Assembly: GCA_019358875.1 (NCBI GenBank)
Contig: JAHHIF010000010.1
Span: forward strand, 119,331 to 183,330
Length of the DNA stretch: 64,000 bases
From: Symplocastrum torsivum CPER-KK1
GTDB taxonomy: Bacteria > Cyanobacteriota > Cyanobacteriia > Cyanobacteriales > Coleofasciculaceae
Direction of reading: 5' to 3'
Under the pieces are notes generated by a model. That model made no database searches. It saw only the letters and a program-made list of their open reading frames with translations, and was not told the origin of the DNA. Both the position numbers and the translations under genes were made by a program. Positions 1 through 8,536 of this stretch are shown one piece after another (position 1 is the first letter of the stretch; the number at the start of each line of letters is the position of its first letter).

Positions 1-643
1 AAAGGGGAGTAGCGGCACTTAAGCGTCCTTGGGATTTGTAGAGTCCAGCTAAATTGTTAAGGCTACCTGCAACATCAGGATGGTCACCTGGGAACAGGCG
101 TTTCCTCATCGCTAAGGCTTCCTCTATAAGCGGTTCGGCAGCTTTTAAGCGTCCTTGGGATTCGTAAAGTCCAGCTAAATTGTTAAGGCTATCTGCAACA
201 TCAGGATGGTCACCTGGGAACAGGCGCTTTGTCATCGATAAGGCTTCCTCTATAAACGGTTCGGCGGCATCCAAGCCTCCTTGAGATTCGTAGAGTACTG
301 CTAAATTGTTGAGGCTTTTTGCCACATCAGGATGGTCACCTGGGAACAGGCGTTGTCTCATCGCCAAAGCTTCTTGATAAAGCGGTTCTGCCCCAGCTAA
401 GCGTCCCTGGAGTTTGTAGAGTACTGCTAAATTGTTGAGGCTGGTTGCTATATTGGGGTGTTCCTCTCCCCAAACTTGTCGCGCTAATTCCAAGGCTTCC
501 TCAGCCAAACTTATTGCTTGACCATACTGACCCTCATGATAAAGTTGAACCGCTCTCCTGCTTAGCTGCTTCAAGTTTTTTGCTTTTGTGAATTTCCTGA
601 CTGGGGCTGCTAAATCTCGCAACCACTTAAAAACCATTTCCAT
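1..643 (-). CDS. Kinesin-light-chain-type TPR protein, cut by window edge
   Basis: Reading from an ATG at 643 toward position 1, the frame stays open to the window edge, so the C-terminus is missing. After about 40 residues it consists of tandem 42-residue TPR units of the TPR_12 type, each carrying a recognisable SLNNLA.LY..QG...AAEPL core. The units are nearly identical at DNA level with a 126-bp period, which indicates recent internal duplication. TPR arrays are protein-interaction scaffolds; no enzymatic domain is visible in the part present. The start lies 24 bp after the DUF4384 gene, so the two are probably one transcript. In cyanobacteria such pairs often belong to signalling or conflict modules; that role is inference. 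Confidence 0.85.
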   Translation of the reverse strand, partial: MEMVFKWLRDLAAPVRKFTKAKNLKQLSRRAVQLYHEGQYGQAISLAEEALELARQVWGEEHPNIATSLNNLAVLYKLQGRLAGAEPLYQEALAMRQRLFPGDHPDVAKSLNNLAVLYESQGGLDAAEPFIEEALSMTKRLFPGDHPDVADSLNNLAGLYESQGRLKAAEPLIEEALAMRKRLFPGDHPDVAGSLNNLAGLYKSQGRLSAATPL

Positions 644-667
644 CGTCTTCTTTTTTTAGTGAGCCAA

Positions 668-1537
668 CTACGCAGCAGTCACTCTGTACACCATGCGGAG
701 AACTTGATAATCACGGGCTAGATTCAGATACTCCAATAAACCCGTCAAATGCCCTTCCCGCAATTGCAACAACCGTTCCCCCGGTTTAGGCAACCAGTCC
801 AACCTTGGCACGTCCTTCGTAATCACCGCCACGATTTCCTCCTGCCCCGCACTGCCAGTTAATTTAAAATACTTGTGGCGCGAACTTGCTTGCGGTAAAC
901 TCACCCATCCCCCAAGATGCTTCAGTTCCGGTGCAAACCCCGATGGACACAAGCACCACATTTTCCCGGACGTGCCTTTCTCCAACAGCAGCAAATACCC
1001 AGCACTATCCAGATTGACTTCAAACCGAATCCTACTGTTTAAGCGAAAAGAGAAAGAGTCTTCCTCCGTCATTTCCGCCTCTCCCATATCCAAACCTGAC
1101 ACGGGTTCCAGCAAAACTGGCTTCAGTTTGTCCGTAGGCGTTGCCGTTTCCCAGAGTTGCTGCCAAAGTTGGTCACAGGTTAAGGGGATTAAGTGACACT
1201 GTTTTAGCCATTCCGGATAGATGACTTCCCGCAACCACCGCTTCGCAATCTTCCACCTACCTTTAGTGACTCCCTGGAAGTCGCACCCCTCAACCTCAAA
1301 TTTGTCACAAATCACCTTTAAGCGATCGCGCAGTATAGTAGCAGGATTCGCACCATCGCTGGTTCCCTCTATCAACTCTGCCTCAAGGTACGCCGCGATA
1401 TCTTTATCTAAAGAATCGGTATTTTTTTCGCGAAAGCGTTCCAGAAATACCCACCAAGTCTTACCAGAGAAACCAAAGCGAGTTGCGATCGCTTTGAGAA
1501 ACTCTTCCTCATGATCTTCATAATTTGGTAGAGTCAT
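668..1537 (-). CDS. DUF4384 domain protein
   Basis: A 289-residue soluble protein. The N-terminal 120 residues are helical and charged, and I do not recognise them. The C-terminal half (about residues 150-285) matches the DUF4384 pattern, with a hydrophobic strand around GYLLLLEKG followed by a CPSGF element. DUF4384 occurs in cyanobacterial multidomain proteins next to peptidase, TPR or STAND modules; its biochemical function is not established. It sits directly upstream of the TPR gene on the same strand, so a two-gene operon is likely. No signal peptide or membrane segment is visible. Confidence 0.7.
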   Translation of the reverse strand: MTLPNYEDHEEEFLKAIATRFGFSGKTWWVFLERFREKNTDSLDKDIAAYLEAELIEGTSDGANPATILRDRLKVICDKFEVEGCDFQGVTKGRWKIAKRWLREVIYPEWLKQCHLIPLTCDQLWQQLWETATPTDKLKPVLLEPVSGLDMGEAEMTEEDSFSFRLNSRIRFEVNLDSAGYLLLLEKGTSGKMWCLCPSGFAPELKHLGGWVSLPQASSRHKYFKLTGSAGQEEIVAVITKDVPRLDWLPKPGERLLQLREGHLTGLLEYLNLARDYQVLRMVYRVTAA

Positions 1538-1860
1538 AATTCCTACCTAGATTGAATGTTTTAAACCCATTCTAGGCAGAGGAATTAGGTTATCCAATGG
1601 CTCATCTAGTAAGCTCTACCTAATTCTACTTTTATCTACTAACTTTATTTCCAATTAGTAAAAATGCGTAAATAGAATTGTGCTAAATGCTAATTTAAAA
1701 TATTTTTATCTGCTTACGAAAGAATTAATAACTTCATTTGTAGCGTTAAAAAGCTCTTAAAACTAATAGATATATCTCTACTTTATTCGACACCAAACTT
1801 CAGAAGCCAAGATTAGCTTAGATACAGAAACCACTGAACACCTAACTAATCACAAAAGCT
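1538..1860. other. AT-rich divergent intergenic region
   Basis: This 323-bp spacer separates the leftward DUF4384/TPR operon from the rightward small gene at 1861 and must hold both promoters. A bulged inverted repeat, CCTAGA...AATG against CATTCTAGG, lies at about 1547-1576, just upstream of the DUF4384 gene, and could be an operator. The rest is AT-rich with no open frame I can support. Confidence 0.4.
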
Positions 1861-2076
1861 ATGAGCAACACAGAGAATCAAAACCTAAATCTCGCCGCTA
1901 CTGCTTCAGAAAAGGTAATGCTAGTCCCTGTCAATTCAACCGAATCCTCTGCCAATATCTACCAGACGCTTTTGGTCAATGGTGGTGTCACCATCCTAGC
2001 CATTTTTGCCCTGACGTACTTTACCAGAAGCCAAATCGATGCAATTACTAAGCTGCTAAAAGCCTGGAAGAAATAG
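1861..2076 (+). CDS. Small one-TM membrane protein (hypothetical)
   Basis: A 71-residue protein with a polar N-terminus, one predicted transmembrane helix around residues 38-55 (GGVTILAIFALTYF) and a short basic tail ending in KAWKK. That gives an inside-positive single-span topology. There is no clear Shine-Dalgarno sequence, which is common in cyanobacteria. I do not recognise the family. It stands alone between divergent and downstream housekeeping genes, and function is unknown. Confidence 0.55.
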   Translation: MSNTENQNLNLAATASEKVMLVPVNSTESSANIYQTLLVNGGVTILAIFALTYFTRSQIDAITKLLKAWKK

Positions 2077-2295
2077 GCTAAATCTTTAGGGGGCAGGTTT
2101 TGATTGAGATTTATGGCGCAAATCTCCTGGAATGGATACAGACGATTTGAAGAATGCGATCTGCCTGGGCGGCAGTGCTTGCACTATCGCTGCTAGCGTA
2201 CACACATACTGTTCTATTTCCAGCGATAGTAACCCAACAGGGTAAAGACCTACCTCATTAAGATAGAAAGGGAATAGCAAAAAAGTGTGTAACAA

Positions 2296-3582
2296 ATGAC
2301 TTCAACTCTGCTCAAAACTCCCCCTCTCAACGCCCCGACGCTCAAGAAGCTGCCTAATGGTTTAACAATTGTGGCAGAGCAGATGCCTGTTGAAGCCGTC
2401 AACTTAAATGTTTGGATTAACGTTGGTTCCGCAGCGGAATCAGACGACATCAACGGCATGGCTCACTTCTTAGAGCATATGGTTTTTAAGGGAACACCAC
2501 GACTGCAAAGTGGCGAATTTGAGCGGTTAATTGAAGAGCGGGGTGCGGTGACGAATGCCGCGACAAGTCAGGATTACACCCACTACTACATCACCACTGC
2601 ACCCAAAGATTTTGCTGAACTTGCCCCTCTGCAACTGGATGTAGTGTTGAATCCCAGCATTCCTGATGATGCCTTTGAGCGAGAGCGAATGGTCGTTTTG
2701 GAAGAAATTCGCCGTTCAGAAGACAACCCTCAACGCCGCACATTTCGACGCGCAATTGAGACAACGTTTGAACAGTTACCTTACCGACGACAGGTATTAG
2801 GCCCAGCATCAGTGATTGAACAGCTAAAAGCTCAGCAAATGCGGGACTTTCACGGCACTTGGTATCAACCCCGCTCAATGACTGCTGTTGCTGTGGGTAA
2901 CTTACCCGTTGATGAATTGATTGAGATTGTCGCTGATGGGTTCACGCAAACATCAGTTAGCACTCAGGAAGTAGACAAAAACTTATTACCGCAAACCTTT
3001 ACACCAGAACCTGCTTTTACAGAAGTTGTGCGTCGGGAGTATGTTGACGAAACCTTACAGCAAGCGCGGCTGGTGATGGTTTGGCGGGTTCCAGGAATGA
3101 ATGAGTTAGAGCAGGTTTATGCGCTTGATGTCCTGTCGGTGATTTTAGGGCAAGGTAGGGTGTCACGGCTCGTTCGGGACTTGCGAGAAGAACGGCAACT
3201 GGTTACTCACATCGGTGTGAGCAATATGACACAACGGCATCAGGGAGTGTTTTATATTTCTGCACAGTTACCAGAAGAGAATTTAGCTGTGGTGGAAGAT
3301 GCGATCGCACAACACATCCGCAAGTTTCAGACAGAATTAGTGGCAGAATCAGAACTTGCCCGTATCCGAACACAAGTCGCGAATCGCTTTATCTTTGGAA
3401 ATGAAAAACCAAGCGATCGCACAACATTATATGGTTACTACCAGTCGCAGCTAGGTGACTTGGCACCAGCCTTAAACTACCCCAGCAAAATCCAATCTTT
3501 GAATGCTGTTGACCTTCAGGTAGCTGCACAGCAGTACCTTTCTCCCAACGCTTATGGTGTTGTTGCCATCAAGCCAGCTTAA
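2296..3582 (+). CDS. M16 family zinc peptidase (insulinase/processing-peptidase type)
   Basis: A 428-residue protein of the M16B class. The inverted zinc motif HxxEH is present as HFLEH at residues 57-61, and the third zinc ligand Glu lies about 76 residues later in VVLEEIRR near residue 137. The length suits one M16 half-pair of N- and C-terminal domains. Active M16B enzymes often work with a second, inactive subunit, but no partner gene is adjacent here. No signal peptide is seen, so it is probably cytoplasmic and degrades small peptides. It is apparently monocistronic. Confidence 0.93.
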   Translation: MTSTLLKTPPLNAPTLKKLPNGLTIVAEQMPVEAVNLNVWINVGSAAESDDINGMAHFLEHMVFKGTPRLQSGEFERLIEERGAVTNAATSQDYTHYYITTAPKDFAELAPLQLDVVLNPSIPDDAFERERMVVLEEIRRSEDNPQRRTFRRAIETTFEQLPYRRQVLGPASVIEQLKAQQMRDFHGTWYQPRSMTAVAVGNLPVDELIEIVADGFTQTSVSTQEVDKNLLPQTFTPEPAFTEVVRREYVDETLQQARLVMVWRVPGMNELEQVYALDVLSVILGQGRVSRLVRDLREERQLVTHIGVSNMTQRHQGVFYISAQLPEENLAVVEDAIAQHIRKFQTELVAESELARIRTQVANRFIFGNEKPSDRTTLYGYYQSQLGDLAPALNYPSKIQSLNAVDLQVAAQQYLSPNAYGVVAIKPA

Positions 3583-3603
3583 ATCGAATGGCACTGACTC
3601 ATA

Positions 3604-3750
3604 TATAGCGGTTGTCGGTTGGATGCGGTACACTTTGACCTCTCTCCTACTCTTGAGTGAGGCTTTGATTCTTACTCCCCTTCCCTTGCAGGGAAGGGGT
3701 TGGGGGTTAGGTTTTTCTGCTGTACACGCGCGTAACAGAGAAATGCTATA
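3604..3750. repeat. TATAGCG-ended dispersed hairpin element, copy 1
   Basis: The element starts with TATAGCGG followed by ...GGATGCGGTACAC and ends with the matching inverted end TGTACAC...AGAAATGCTATA. This is the same end structure seen at 18.0-18.4, 45.6 and 58.6 kb. It looks like a non-autonomous miniature element. The interior holds a C-rich/G-rich pair around 3676-3710 that can fold. The remainder of the 3583-3924 gap (3752-3924) is a G-run-rich low-complexity stretch with GGGGGTTTGGGGGA motifs and no gene. Confidence 0.6.
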
Positions 3751-3924
3751 AACTCATCACAATCCACCCATGATTGCGCGGGGGGTTTGGGGGAGACGCT
3801 TGTCCCCCACCGGAGATGAGAGTGAGGAGGGGGTTTGGGGGAAAGCCCCCAAGCTAGGGTTTTTCCCAAACAATTAATTGGCGCTTAAGAAGAGCGACAT
3901 TTAGCTAAAATCTAAAATTCCAAG

Positions 3925-4794
3925 ATGTGGACACAAATTGCTAGCCATATCAGCGAAACCACAGGTGAAGCGTTTGAAATCAACAACCGCCGATCTGTTG
4001 GTGGAGGCTGTATCAATCAGGGTTATTGCGTTAGCGGCAACACTCGCACCTACTTCGTAAAGCTCAACCAAGCCTCTCAGGTGCAGATGTTTGAGGCAGA
4101 AGCGTTGGGTTTAAAGCAAATGCAGGAAACTCAAGCCATTCGGGTGCCAAAACCGATTTGCTGGGGAATAGCCACTGATTCTTCCTACATCGTATTGGAG
4201 TGGCTGGAACTAGGTGGCAGCAATAATTCCCAGACGTGGGAAGAAATGGGGCATCAGTTAGCTGCTATGCATCGCTGGAACCCTCCCACCGCTAAAGGGT
4301 TCGGCTGGGAGCAAAACAATACGATTGGTTCAACGCCACAACTGAACAACTGGACATCGGATTGGATAGAATTCTTTGCTGAGTACCGAATCGGCTATCA
4401 ATTCCAACTCGCACAGCGTCGTGGTGGTCATTTTCCTCAGCAAGAGCAATTAATAGCAGCAATTCCCAAACTGCTGAATCATCAGCCTCAGCCTTCCTTA
4501 GTACATGGTGATTTGTGGGGAGGAAATGCCGCCGTTACTACGTCTGGAGAACCTGTAATTTTAGATCCAGCGACTTATATAGGCGATCGCGAAGTTGATC
4601 TTGCAATGACAGAACTCTTCGGCGGCTTCCCTGCTGCTTTCTATCGCGGTTATAACGAAGCTTGGCTTTTGGATGATGGTTATAAACAGCGAAAAACTCT
4701 CTATAACCTCTACCACATCCTCAATCACTTCAATCTCTTTGGCGGCGGCTATGCATCACAAGCTAACCGGATGATCGAACAAATTCTGCGCTAG
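3925..4794 (+). CDS. Fructosamine kinase family protein
   Basis: A 289-residue kinase of the FN3K/ketosamine-3-kinase family, with the expected length. Visible signatures are the glycine-rich start SVGGGCINQGY (24-34), the ATP-contacting Lys in FVKLN (46), the catalytic loop HGDLWGGN (194-201) and the metal motif DPATYIGDREVDLAM (214-228). These enzymes phosphorylate ketoamine adducts on glycated proteins or small amines, which then break down spontaneously (deglycation repair). It is soluble and monocistronic, and ends before a strong terminator at 4818-4845. Confidence 0.93.
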   Translation: MWTQIASHISETTGEAFEINNRRSVGGGCINQGYCVSGNTRTYFVKLNQASQVQMFEAEALGLKQMQETQAIRVPKPICWGIATDSSYIVLEWLELGGSNNSQTWEEMGHQLAAMHRWNPPTAKGFGWEQNNTIGSTPQLNNWTSDWIEFFAEYRIGYQFQLAQRRGGHFPQQEQLIAAIPKLLNHQPQPSLVHGDLWGGNAAVTTSGEPVILDPATYIGDREVDLAMTELFGGFPAAFYRGYNEAWLLDDGYKQRKTLYNLYHILNHFNLFGGGYASQANRMIEQILR

Positions 4795-4817
4795 ATGGGA
4801 TGAGGAAGTACAAATAA

Positions 4818-4845
4818 TAAACCCAGACCATTTTGGTCTGGGTTT
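4818..4845 (+). terminator. Rho-independent-type terminator after fructosamine kinase gene
   Basis: A perfect stem AAACCCAGACC / GGTCTGGGTTT with a short ATTTT loop starts about 23 bp after the stop codon and is followed by TTAGTT. It should end the upstream transcript. The rest of the 4795-5098 spacer has no gene and must contain the gatB promoter. Confidence 0.85.
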
Positions 4846-5098
4846 TAGTTAAGTTATAAGCTAGTCAACAGTTTCGAGATTACTGGCTAGCGGTTTACAG
4901 ATAAGGCTTTAACTTGACGCTATCGGCTCAGGCTTAATCCTGCTTACTTACTAAGTTAACCAGGAGTTGTGAATAATTTGTGAATGACAACTATTTAAAC
5001 TAGTGTCTGTACTTTAGACTAAGGCGCTCTACTCAGCGGCTTGCACTAATAAAATAGAATAGAGATCTGTTGCAATAAGACAAGCATCCAAGACGCTT

Positions 5099-6583
5099 AT
5101 GACCTCTGCTGTACGGGTTAAAACGCAGTACGAAGCAATCATTGGTCTAGAAACCCATTGTCAGCTGAGTACACAAACCAAGATTTTTTCTGATTCCTCC
5201 ACAGAATTTGGTGCTACCCCGAATACAAACATCGATCCAATTTGTTTGGGAATGCCGGGAGTATTACCTGTACTCAATCAAAAGGTACTAGAGTACGCCG
5301 TAAAAGCAGGTTTGGCGCTGAACTGCCAGATTGCACCCTACAGCAAGTTCGATCGCAAGCAGTATTTTTATCCTGACCTTCCTAAAAACTATCAGATTTC
5401 TCAATTTGACTTGCCAATTGCTGAGCATGGTTGGCTAGAGATTGAACTCCCTGATGAGGCGGGTAATCCAATTCGGAAAAAGATTGGCATCACTCGTTTA
5501 CATATGGAGGAAGATGCTGGCAAGTTGGTTCACGCAGGAAGTGACGGGCTTTCCGGTTCGACTTACTCTTTGGTCGATTACAACCGTGCGGGTGTGCCAC
5601 TGATTGAAATTGTCTCGGAACCCGATATGCGTTCTGGTCAAGAAGCGGCAGAGTATGCCCAAGAGTTACGCCGGATTATGCGTTACATCGGTGTCAGTGA
5701 TGGCAATATGCAGGAAGGCTCTCTACGCTGCGATGTCAATATTTCCGTGCGTCCTATCGGTCAACAGGAGTTTGGCACGAAGGTTGAAATCAAAAATATG
5801 AACTCCTTCAACGCCATCCAAAAAGCGATCGAATATGAGATTGAGCGGCAAATCGCTGCTGTCGAAGCTGGAGAGCGGATTATTCAAGAAACTCGGCTTT
5901 GGGAAGAAGGTAGCCAACGCACAATTAGTATGCGAGTTAAGGAAGGCTCTAGTGATTATCGCTATTTCCCGGAACCTGACCTTCCTCCGATTGAGGTTTC
6001 AAAACAACAGTTAGAGCAGTGGTGTAGTGAACTCCCTGAACTACCTGCCGAAAAACGGCACCGTTATGAAAGCGAGTTGGGGCTTTCTGCTTATGATGCC
6101 CGTGTGCTAACGGATGATCGACTAGTAGCTGAGTATTTTGAAGCGGCTGTCGCGGCTAAGGCGAATCCTAAACAAACTGCTAACTGGGTTATGGGAGACA
6201 TCGCGGCTTATCTCAATACAGGGAAGCACACAATCACGGAGATTGCTCTCACACCGCTCATCCTGGCAGAACTGATCACCCTGATTGAAGACGGCACGAT
6301 TAGCGGCAAAATTGCTAAAGAACTGCTACCTGAACTGTTGTCTCAGGGTGGTTCCGTTAAAGAACTCGTTGAACGCAAGGGTCTAGTTCAAATCTCTGAC
6401 ACAGGTGAACTTGAAGCAATCATTGATGAAGTTATTGCTGCCAATCCCAAGGAATTAGAGCAGTATCGCAACGGCAAAACCAAGCTCCAAGGCTTCTTTG
6501 TTGGGCAAGTGATGAAGAAAACCAGTGGGCGGGCTGACCCTAAACTGACAAACCAAATCCTAAGTAAGAAGCTGAACGGCTAG
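5099..6583 (+). CDS. gatB: Asp-tRNA(Asn)/Glu-tRNA(Gln) amidotransferase subunit B
   Basis: A 494-residue GatB of standard length. Conserved stretches include [10 protein letters not shown] near residue 16, the EDAGKL metal/kinase segment, [19 protein letters not shown], and the C-terminal Yqey tail domain ending [13 protein letters not shown]. In the GatCAB complex, GatB phosphorylates the carboxylate of mischarged Glu-tRNA(Gln) or Asp-tRNA(Asn) and accepts ammonia tunnelled from GatA. Cyanobacteria need it because they lack glutaminyl-tRNA synthetase. No gatA or gatC is adjacent, which is usual for cyanobacteria, where gat genes are scattered. Confidence 0.97.
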   Translation: MTSAVRVKTQYEAIIGLETHCQLSTQTKIFSDSSTEFGATPNTNIDPICLGMPGVLPVLNQKVLEYAVKAGLALNCQIAPYSKFDRKQYFYPDLPKNYQISQFDLPIAEHGWLEIELPDEAGNPIRKKIGITRLHMEEDAGKLVHAGSDGLSGSTYSLVDYNRAGVPLIEIVSEPDMRSGQEAAEYAQELRRIMRYIGVSDGNMQEGSLRCDVNISVRPIGQQEFGTKVEIKNMNSFNAIQKAIEYEIERQIAAVEAGERIIQETRLWEEGSQRTISMRVKEGSSDYRYFPEPDLPPIEVSKQQLEQWCSELPELPAEKRHRYESELGLSAYDARVLTDDRLVAEYFEAAVAAKANPKQTANWVMGDIAAYLNTGKHTITEIALTPLILAELITLIEDGTISGKIAKELLPELLSQGGSVKELVERKGLVQISDTGELEAIIDEVIAANPKELEQYRNGKTKLQGFFVGQVMKKTSGRADPKLTNQILSKKLNG

Positions 6584-6751
6584 AACACCAGTACAGCAAT
6601 CTTTGAAGAATCCCTCCCTAAAGCCGTGAGGCAGGCTGATTCTTGCTACTTTGGTCGCTTCGCCCTTACTTGATAAACTCAATCTCAAACTTCACACAAA
6701 AAATAAATCAGGGGGTGTCCCCCCTCATCCTGTTAGCTATATACTGTGATA

Positions 6752-6804
6752 AGTAGATGCACCCTGATGATCGGGAGAGTCGCTTAGGTGGCTCTCCTTT
6801 TTTT
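6752..6804 (+). ncRNA. Predicted small RNA, copy 1 (divergent)
   Basis: The -10 box TATACT is at 6740-6745, and the -35 position falls in GTGTCC (6715-6720). The terminator hairpin GGAGAG-UCGC-UUAG-GUGG-CUCUCC is at 6774-6797, followed by T7. Against copies 2-4, the stem changes are compensatory (A-U to G.U and U.G to C-G) while the loop changes from GCAA to UUAG, so base pairing is conserved under sequence change. That supports a selected transcript of about 53 nt. The transcription start is inferred, not observed. Confidence 0.6.
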
Positions 6805-6839
6805 GTGCCAAATTAGTTGGTCAAAAGAATTTCTAAATA

Positions 6840-6854
6840 GGGGGTGACACCCCC
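6840..6854. promoter_or_regulatory. Palindrome overlapping the -35 box of the repeated sRNA promoter
   Basis: GGGGGTG-A-CACCCCC is a perfect 7-bp-arm inverted repeat covering the -35 hexamer of copy 2. The same site recurs at 6969-6983 and 7098-7112, and a weaker GGGGGTGTCCCCC lies at 6711-6723. Placement over -35 suits a repressor or activator operator. No regulator can be named from sequence. Confidence 0.45.
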
Positions 6855-6879
6855 CGCCCCCAAGCCTTATACTTATGAG

Positions 6880-6933
6880 AAGTAGATGCACCCTGATGAT
6901 CGGGAGAGTTACGCAAGTGGCTCTCTTTTTTTT
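6880..6933 (+). ncRNA. Predicted small RNA, copy 2
   Basis: The promoter is GTGACA (6844-6849), an 18-bp spacer, then TATACT (6868-6873). The transcript would begin near 6880 with GUAGAUGCACCCUGAUGAUCGG. It ends in a 10-bp hairpin closed by a GNRA-type GCAA loop (6903-6926) and T8. No ribosome binding site or open frame lies inside. The unstructured 5' part is the candidate antisense or target-binding region. Confidence 0.65.
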
Positions 6934-7008
6934 GTGCCAAATTAGTTGGTCAAAAGAATTTCTAAATAGGGGGTGACACCCCCCACCCCCAAGCCTTATA
7001 CTTATGAG

Positions 7009-7062
7009 AAGTAGATGCACCCTGATGATCGGGAGAGTTACGCAAGTGGCTCTCTTTTTTTT
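7009..7062 (+). ncRNA. Predicted small RNA, copy 3
   Basis: Same module as copy 2, shifted by 129 bp: GTGACA 6973-6978, TATACT 6997-7002, hairpin plus T-run 7032-7062. The predicted RNA is identical to copy 2, so extra copies would raise dosage rather than diversify sequence. Confidence 0.65.
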
Positions 7063-7137
7063 GTGCCAAATTGGTTGGTCAAAAGAATTTCTAAATAGGG
7101 GGTGACACCCCCCACCCCCAAGCCTTATACTTATGAG

Positions 7138-7191
7138 AAGTAGATGCACCCTGATGACCGGGAGAGTTACGCAAGTGGCTCTCTTTTTTTT
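7138..7191 (+). ncRNA. Predicted small RNA, copy 4
   Basis: Promoter GTGACA 7102-7107 and TATACT 7126-7131, hairpin and T8 at 7161-7191. It differs from copies 2 and 3 in one base (GATGACCGGG instead of GATGATCGGG). The sequence downstream of the T-run diverges into the argJ leader, so this copy closes the array. Confidence 0.65.
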
Positions 7192-7245
7192 GCACATATT
7201 TTGCAGATAAAAAGTCAATAAGCTACTTATCTGACACCTAAGACT

Positions 7246-7254
7246 TGATATAAT
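7246..7254 (+). promoter_or_regulatory. Extended -10 promoter of argJ
   Basis: TGATATAAT is an extended -10 element, 40 bp before the argJ start. An inverted repeat CAGATAA/TTATCTG (about 7204-7233) lies just upstream and could be a regulatory site. The argJ ribosome binding site AGGAGGGA (7283-7290) is strong. Confidence 0.5.
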
Positions 7255-7294
7255 CGCCTCTCGTGCAGGAGTCAAGGTTTTCAGGAGGGAGTCT

Positions 7295-8536
7295 ATGTCA
7301 GACTGGCAGGAAATTACTGGTGGTGTCACAGCTCCTAGGGGATATCGAGCCGCAGGAATTACGGCGGGTCTGAAACCTTCGGGGCTTCCAGATTTAGCGT
7401 TGATTTTGTCAGATGTAGACGCGATCGCAGCGGGTGTCTTTACAACAAGTCATGTTCGTGCTGCTCCTGTAGACTATTGCCGTCAGCGTTTGCAAGCCAG
7501 AGGCAGCGCTCGTGCGATTCTTTGCAATGCGGGTCAAGCGAATGCCGCCACGGGTGAGCAAGGCTGGAGAGATGCCTTAGCCAGTGCTGAAGCTCTTGGT
7601 CAAGTGCTGAAAATTCCCGCTGATGCGATATTGCTGGCTTCTACAGGCGTTATTGGTCAACGAATCCGGATGGATGCCTTGGTGTCAGCGATGCCTCAAC
7701 TTGTTGAAGCTGCCTCTGAAACAGGTTCAGATGCAGCGGCGCAAGCAATTATTACTACAGATTTGGTGACTAAATCGATCGCTTTGGAGACAACAATTGA
7801 TGACCGTCCCGTGCGGGTGGGTGGCATTTGCAAAGGCTCTGGGATGATTCATCCCAATATGGCAACTCTCCTCGCCTTTGTTACCTGTGATGCTGTTGTC
7901 TCGACCCCACTATGGCAACAAATGTTGAGTCGGGCAGCAGATAAGAGTTTTAACCAAATTACTGTTGATGGAGATACCAGCACCAATGACACCTTGATTG
8001 CCTTGGCGAATGGTCAGTCCCGGACAGCGGCAATTACAGAAATGGGACCAGAAGCCGAAAAGCTAGAGGCAATGCTTACAGCCGTTTGTCAGTATATGGC
8101 AAAGTCTATCGCTCGTGATGGTGAAGGGGCAACCTGTCTAATTGAAGTGCAAGTCACAGGTGCGCCGGATGATAAAGCGGCGCGTCAAATTGCTAAAACC
8201 ATTGTAGGCTCATCATTGGTTAAGTCAGCCGTGTTTGGTCGTGACCCGAACTGGGGCAGAATTGCCGCTGCTGCTGGACGTGCAGGCGTTCTATTTGAGC
8301 AAGACAATCTCAAAATCCAGCTAGGAGATATCCCGCTTATGGAGGCTGGGCAACCTCTAGATTTTGACCGTGCAGCGGCTAGTGCTTATCTGAAGCAAGC
8401 AGCAGCGGGAGCATATTTAAAAGAAGATACTGTTTTAATCTCGGTCAGTGTTGGCAGTGGTTCTGGTATGGGTAAGGCGTGGGGCTGTGACCTGAGTTAT
8501 GACTATGTGAAGATTAATGCAGAGTACACGACTTAA
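7295..8536 (+). CDS. argJ: Bifunctional ornithine acetyltransferase / N-acetylglutamate synthase
   Basis: A 413-residue ArgJ of normal length. It transfers acetyl from N-acetylornithine to glutamate in the cyclic arginine pathway and may also use acetyl-CoA. The precursor self-cleaves before the nucleophilic Thr of the NMATLL motif, here Ala190-Thr191, giving alpha and beta chains. Other conserved parts are NAGQANAATG (78-87), STGVIG (116-121), GDTSTNDT in the beta chain, and FGRDPNWGRI. It has a strong Shine-Dalgarno sequence, its own promoter and no operon partner. Confidence 0.97.
   Translation: MSDWQEITGGVTAPRGYRAAGITAGLKPSGLPDLALILSDVDAIAAGVFTTSHVRAAPVDYCRQRLQARGSARAILCNAGQANAATGEQGWRDALASAEALGQVLKIPADAILLASTGVIGQRIRMDALVSAMPQLVEAASETGSDAAAQAIITTDLVTKSIALETTIDDRPVRVGGICKGSGMIHPNMATLLAFVTCDAVVSTPLWQQMLSRAADKSFNQITVDGDTSTNDTLIALANGQSRTAAITEMGPEAEKLEAMLTAVCQYMAKSIARDGEGATCLIEVQVTGAPDDKAARQIAKTIVGSSLVKSAVFGRDPNWGRIAAAAGRAGVLFEQDNLKIQLGDIPLMEAGQPLDFDRAAASAYLKQAAAGAYLKEDTVLISVSVGSGSGMGKAWGCDLSYDYVKINAEYTT

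Larger units (their letters stand above)
6711..7191 (+). repeat. Tandem array of 129-bp units (about 3.7 copies) carrying repeated small-RNA modules
   Basis: Copies 2-4 are almost identical, and the marker GTGCCAAATT recurs at 6805, 6934 and 7063, which fixes a 129-bp period. Copy 1 is divergent and incomplete upstream. Each unit holds, in order: a G5TG-A-CAC5 palindrome (GGGGG/CCCCC in copy 1), a TATACT -10 box, the conserved AAGTAGATGCACCCTGATGA block, and a 10-bp hairpin followed by 7-8 T. The array fills the gatB-argJ gap. Because 129 is divisible by 3, the reverse strand shows a misleading long open frame. Confidence 0.9.

Noticed and set aside
6711..7191. CRISPR array
   Set aside because: Units are contiguous 129-bp repeats without variable spacers, and no cas genes are present.
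6784..7329. 181-codon open frame on the minus strand across the tandem array
   Set aside because: It exists because the 129-bp period is divisible by three. The peptide is a repetitive KKRATCVTLP-type translation of terminator and promoter DNA, and it overlaps the argJ start.
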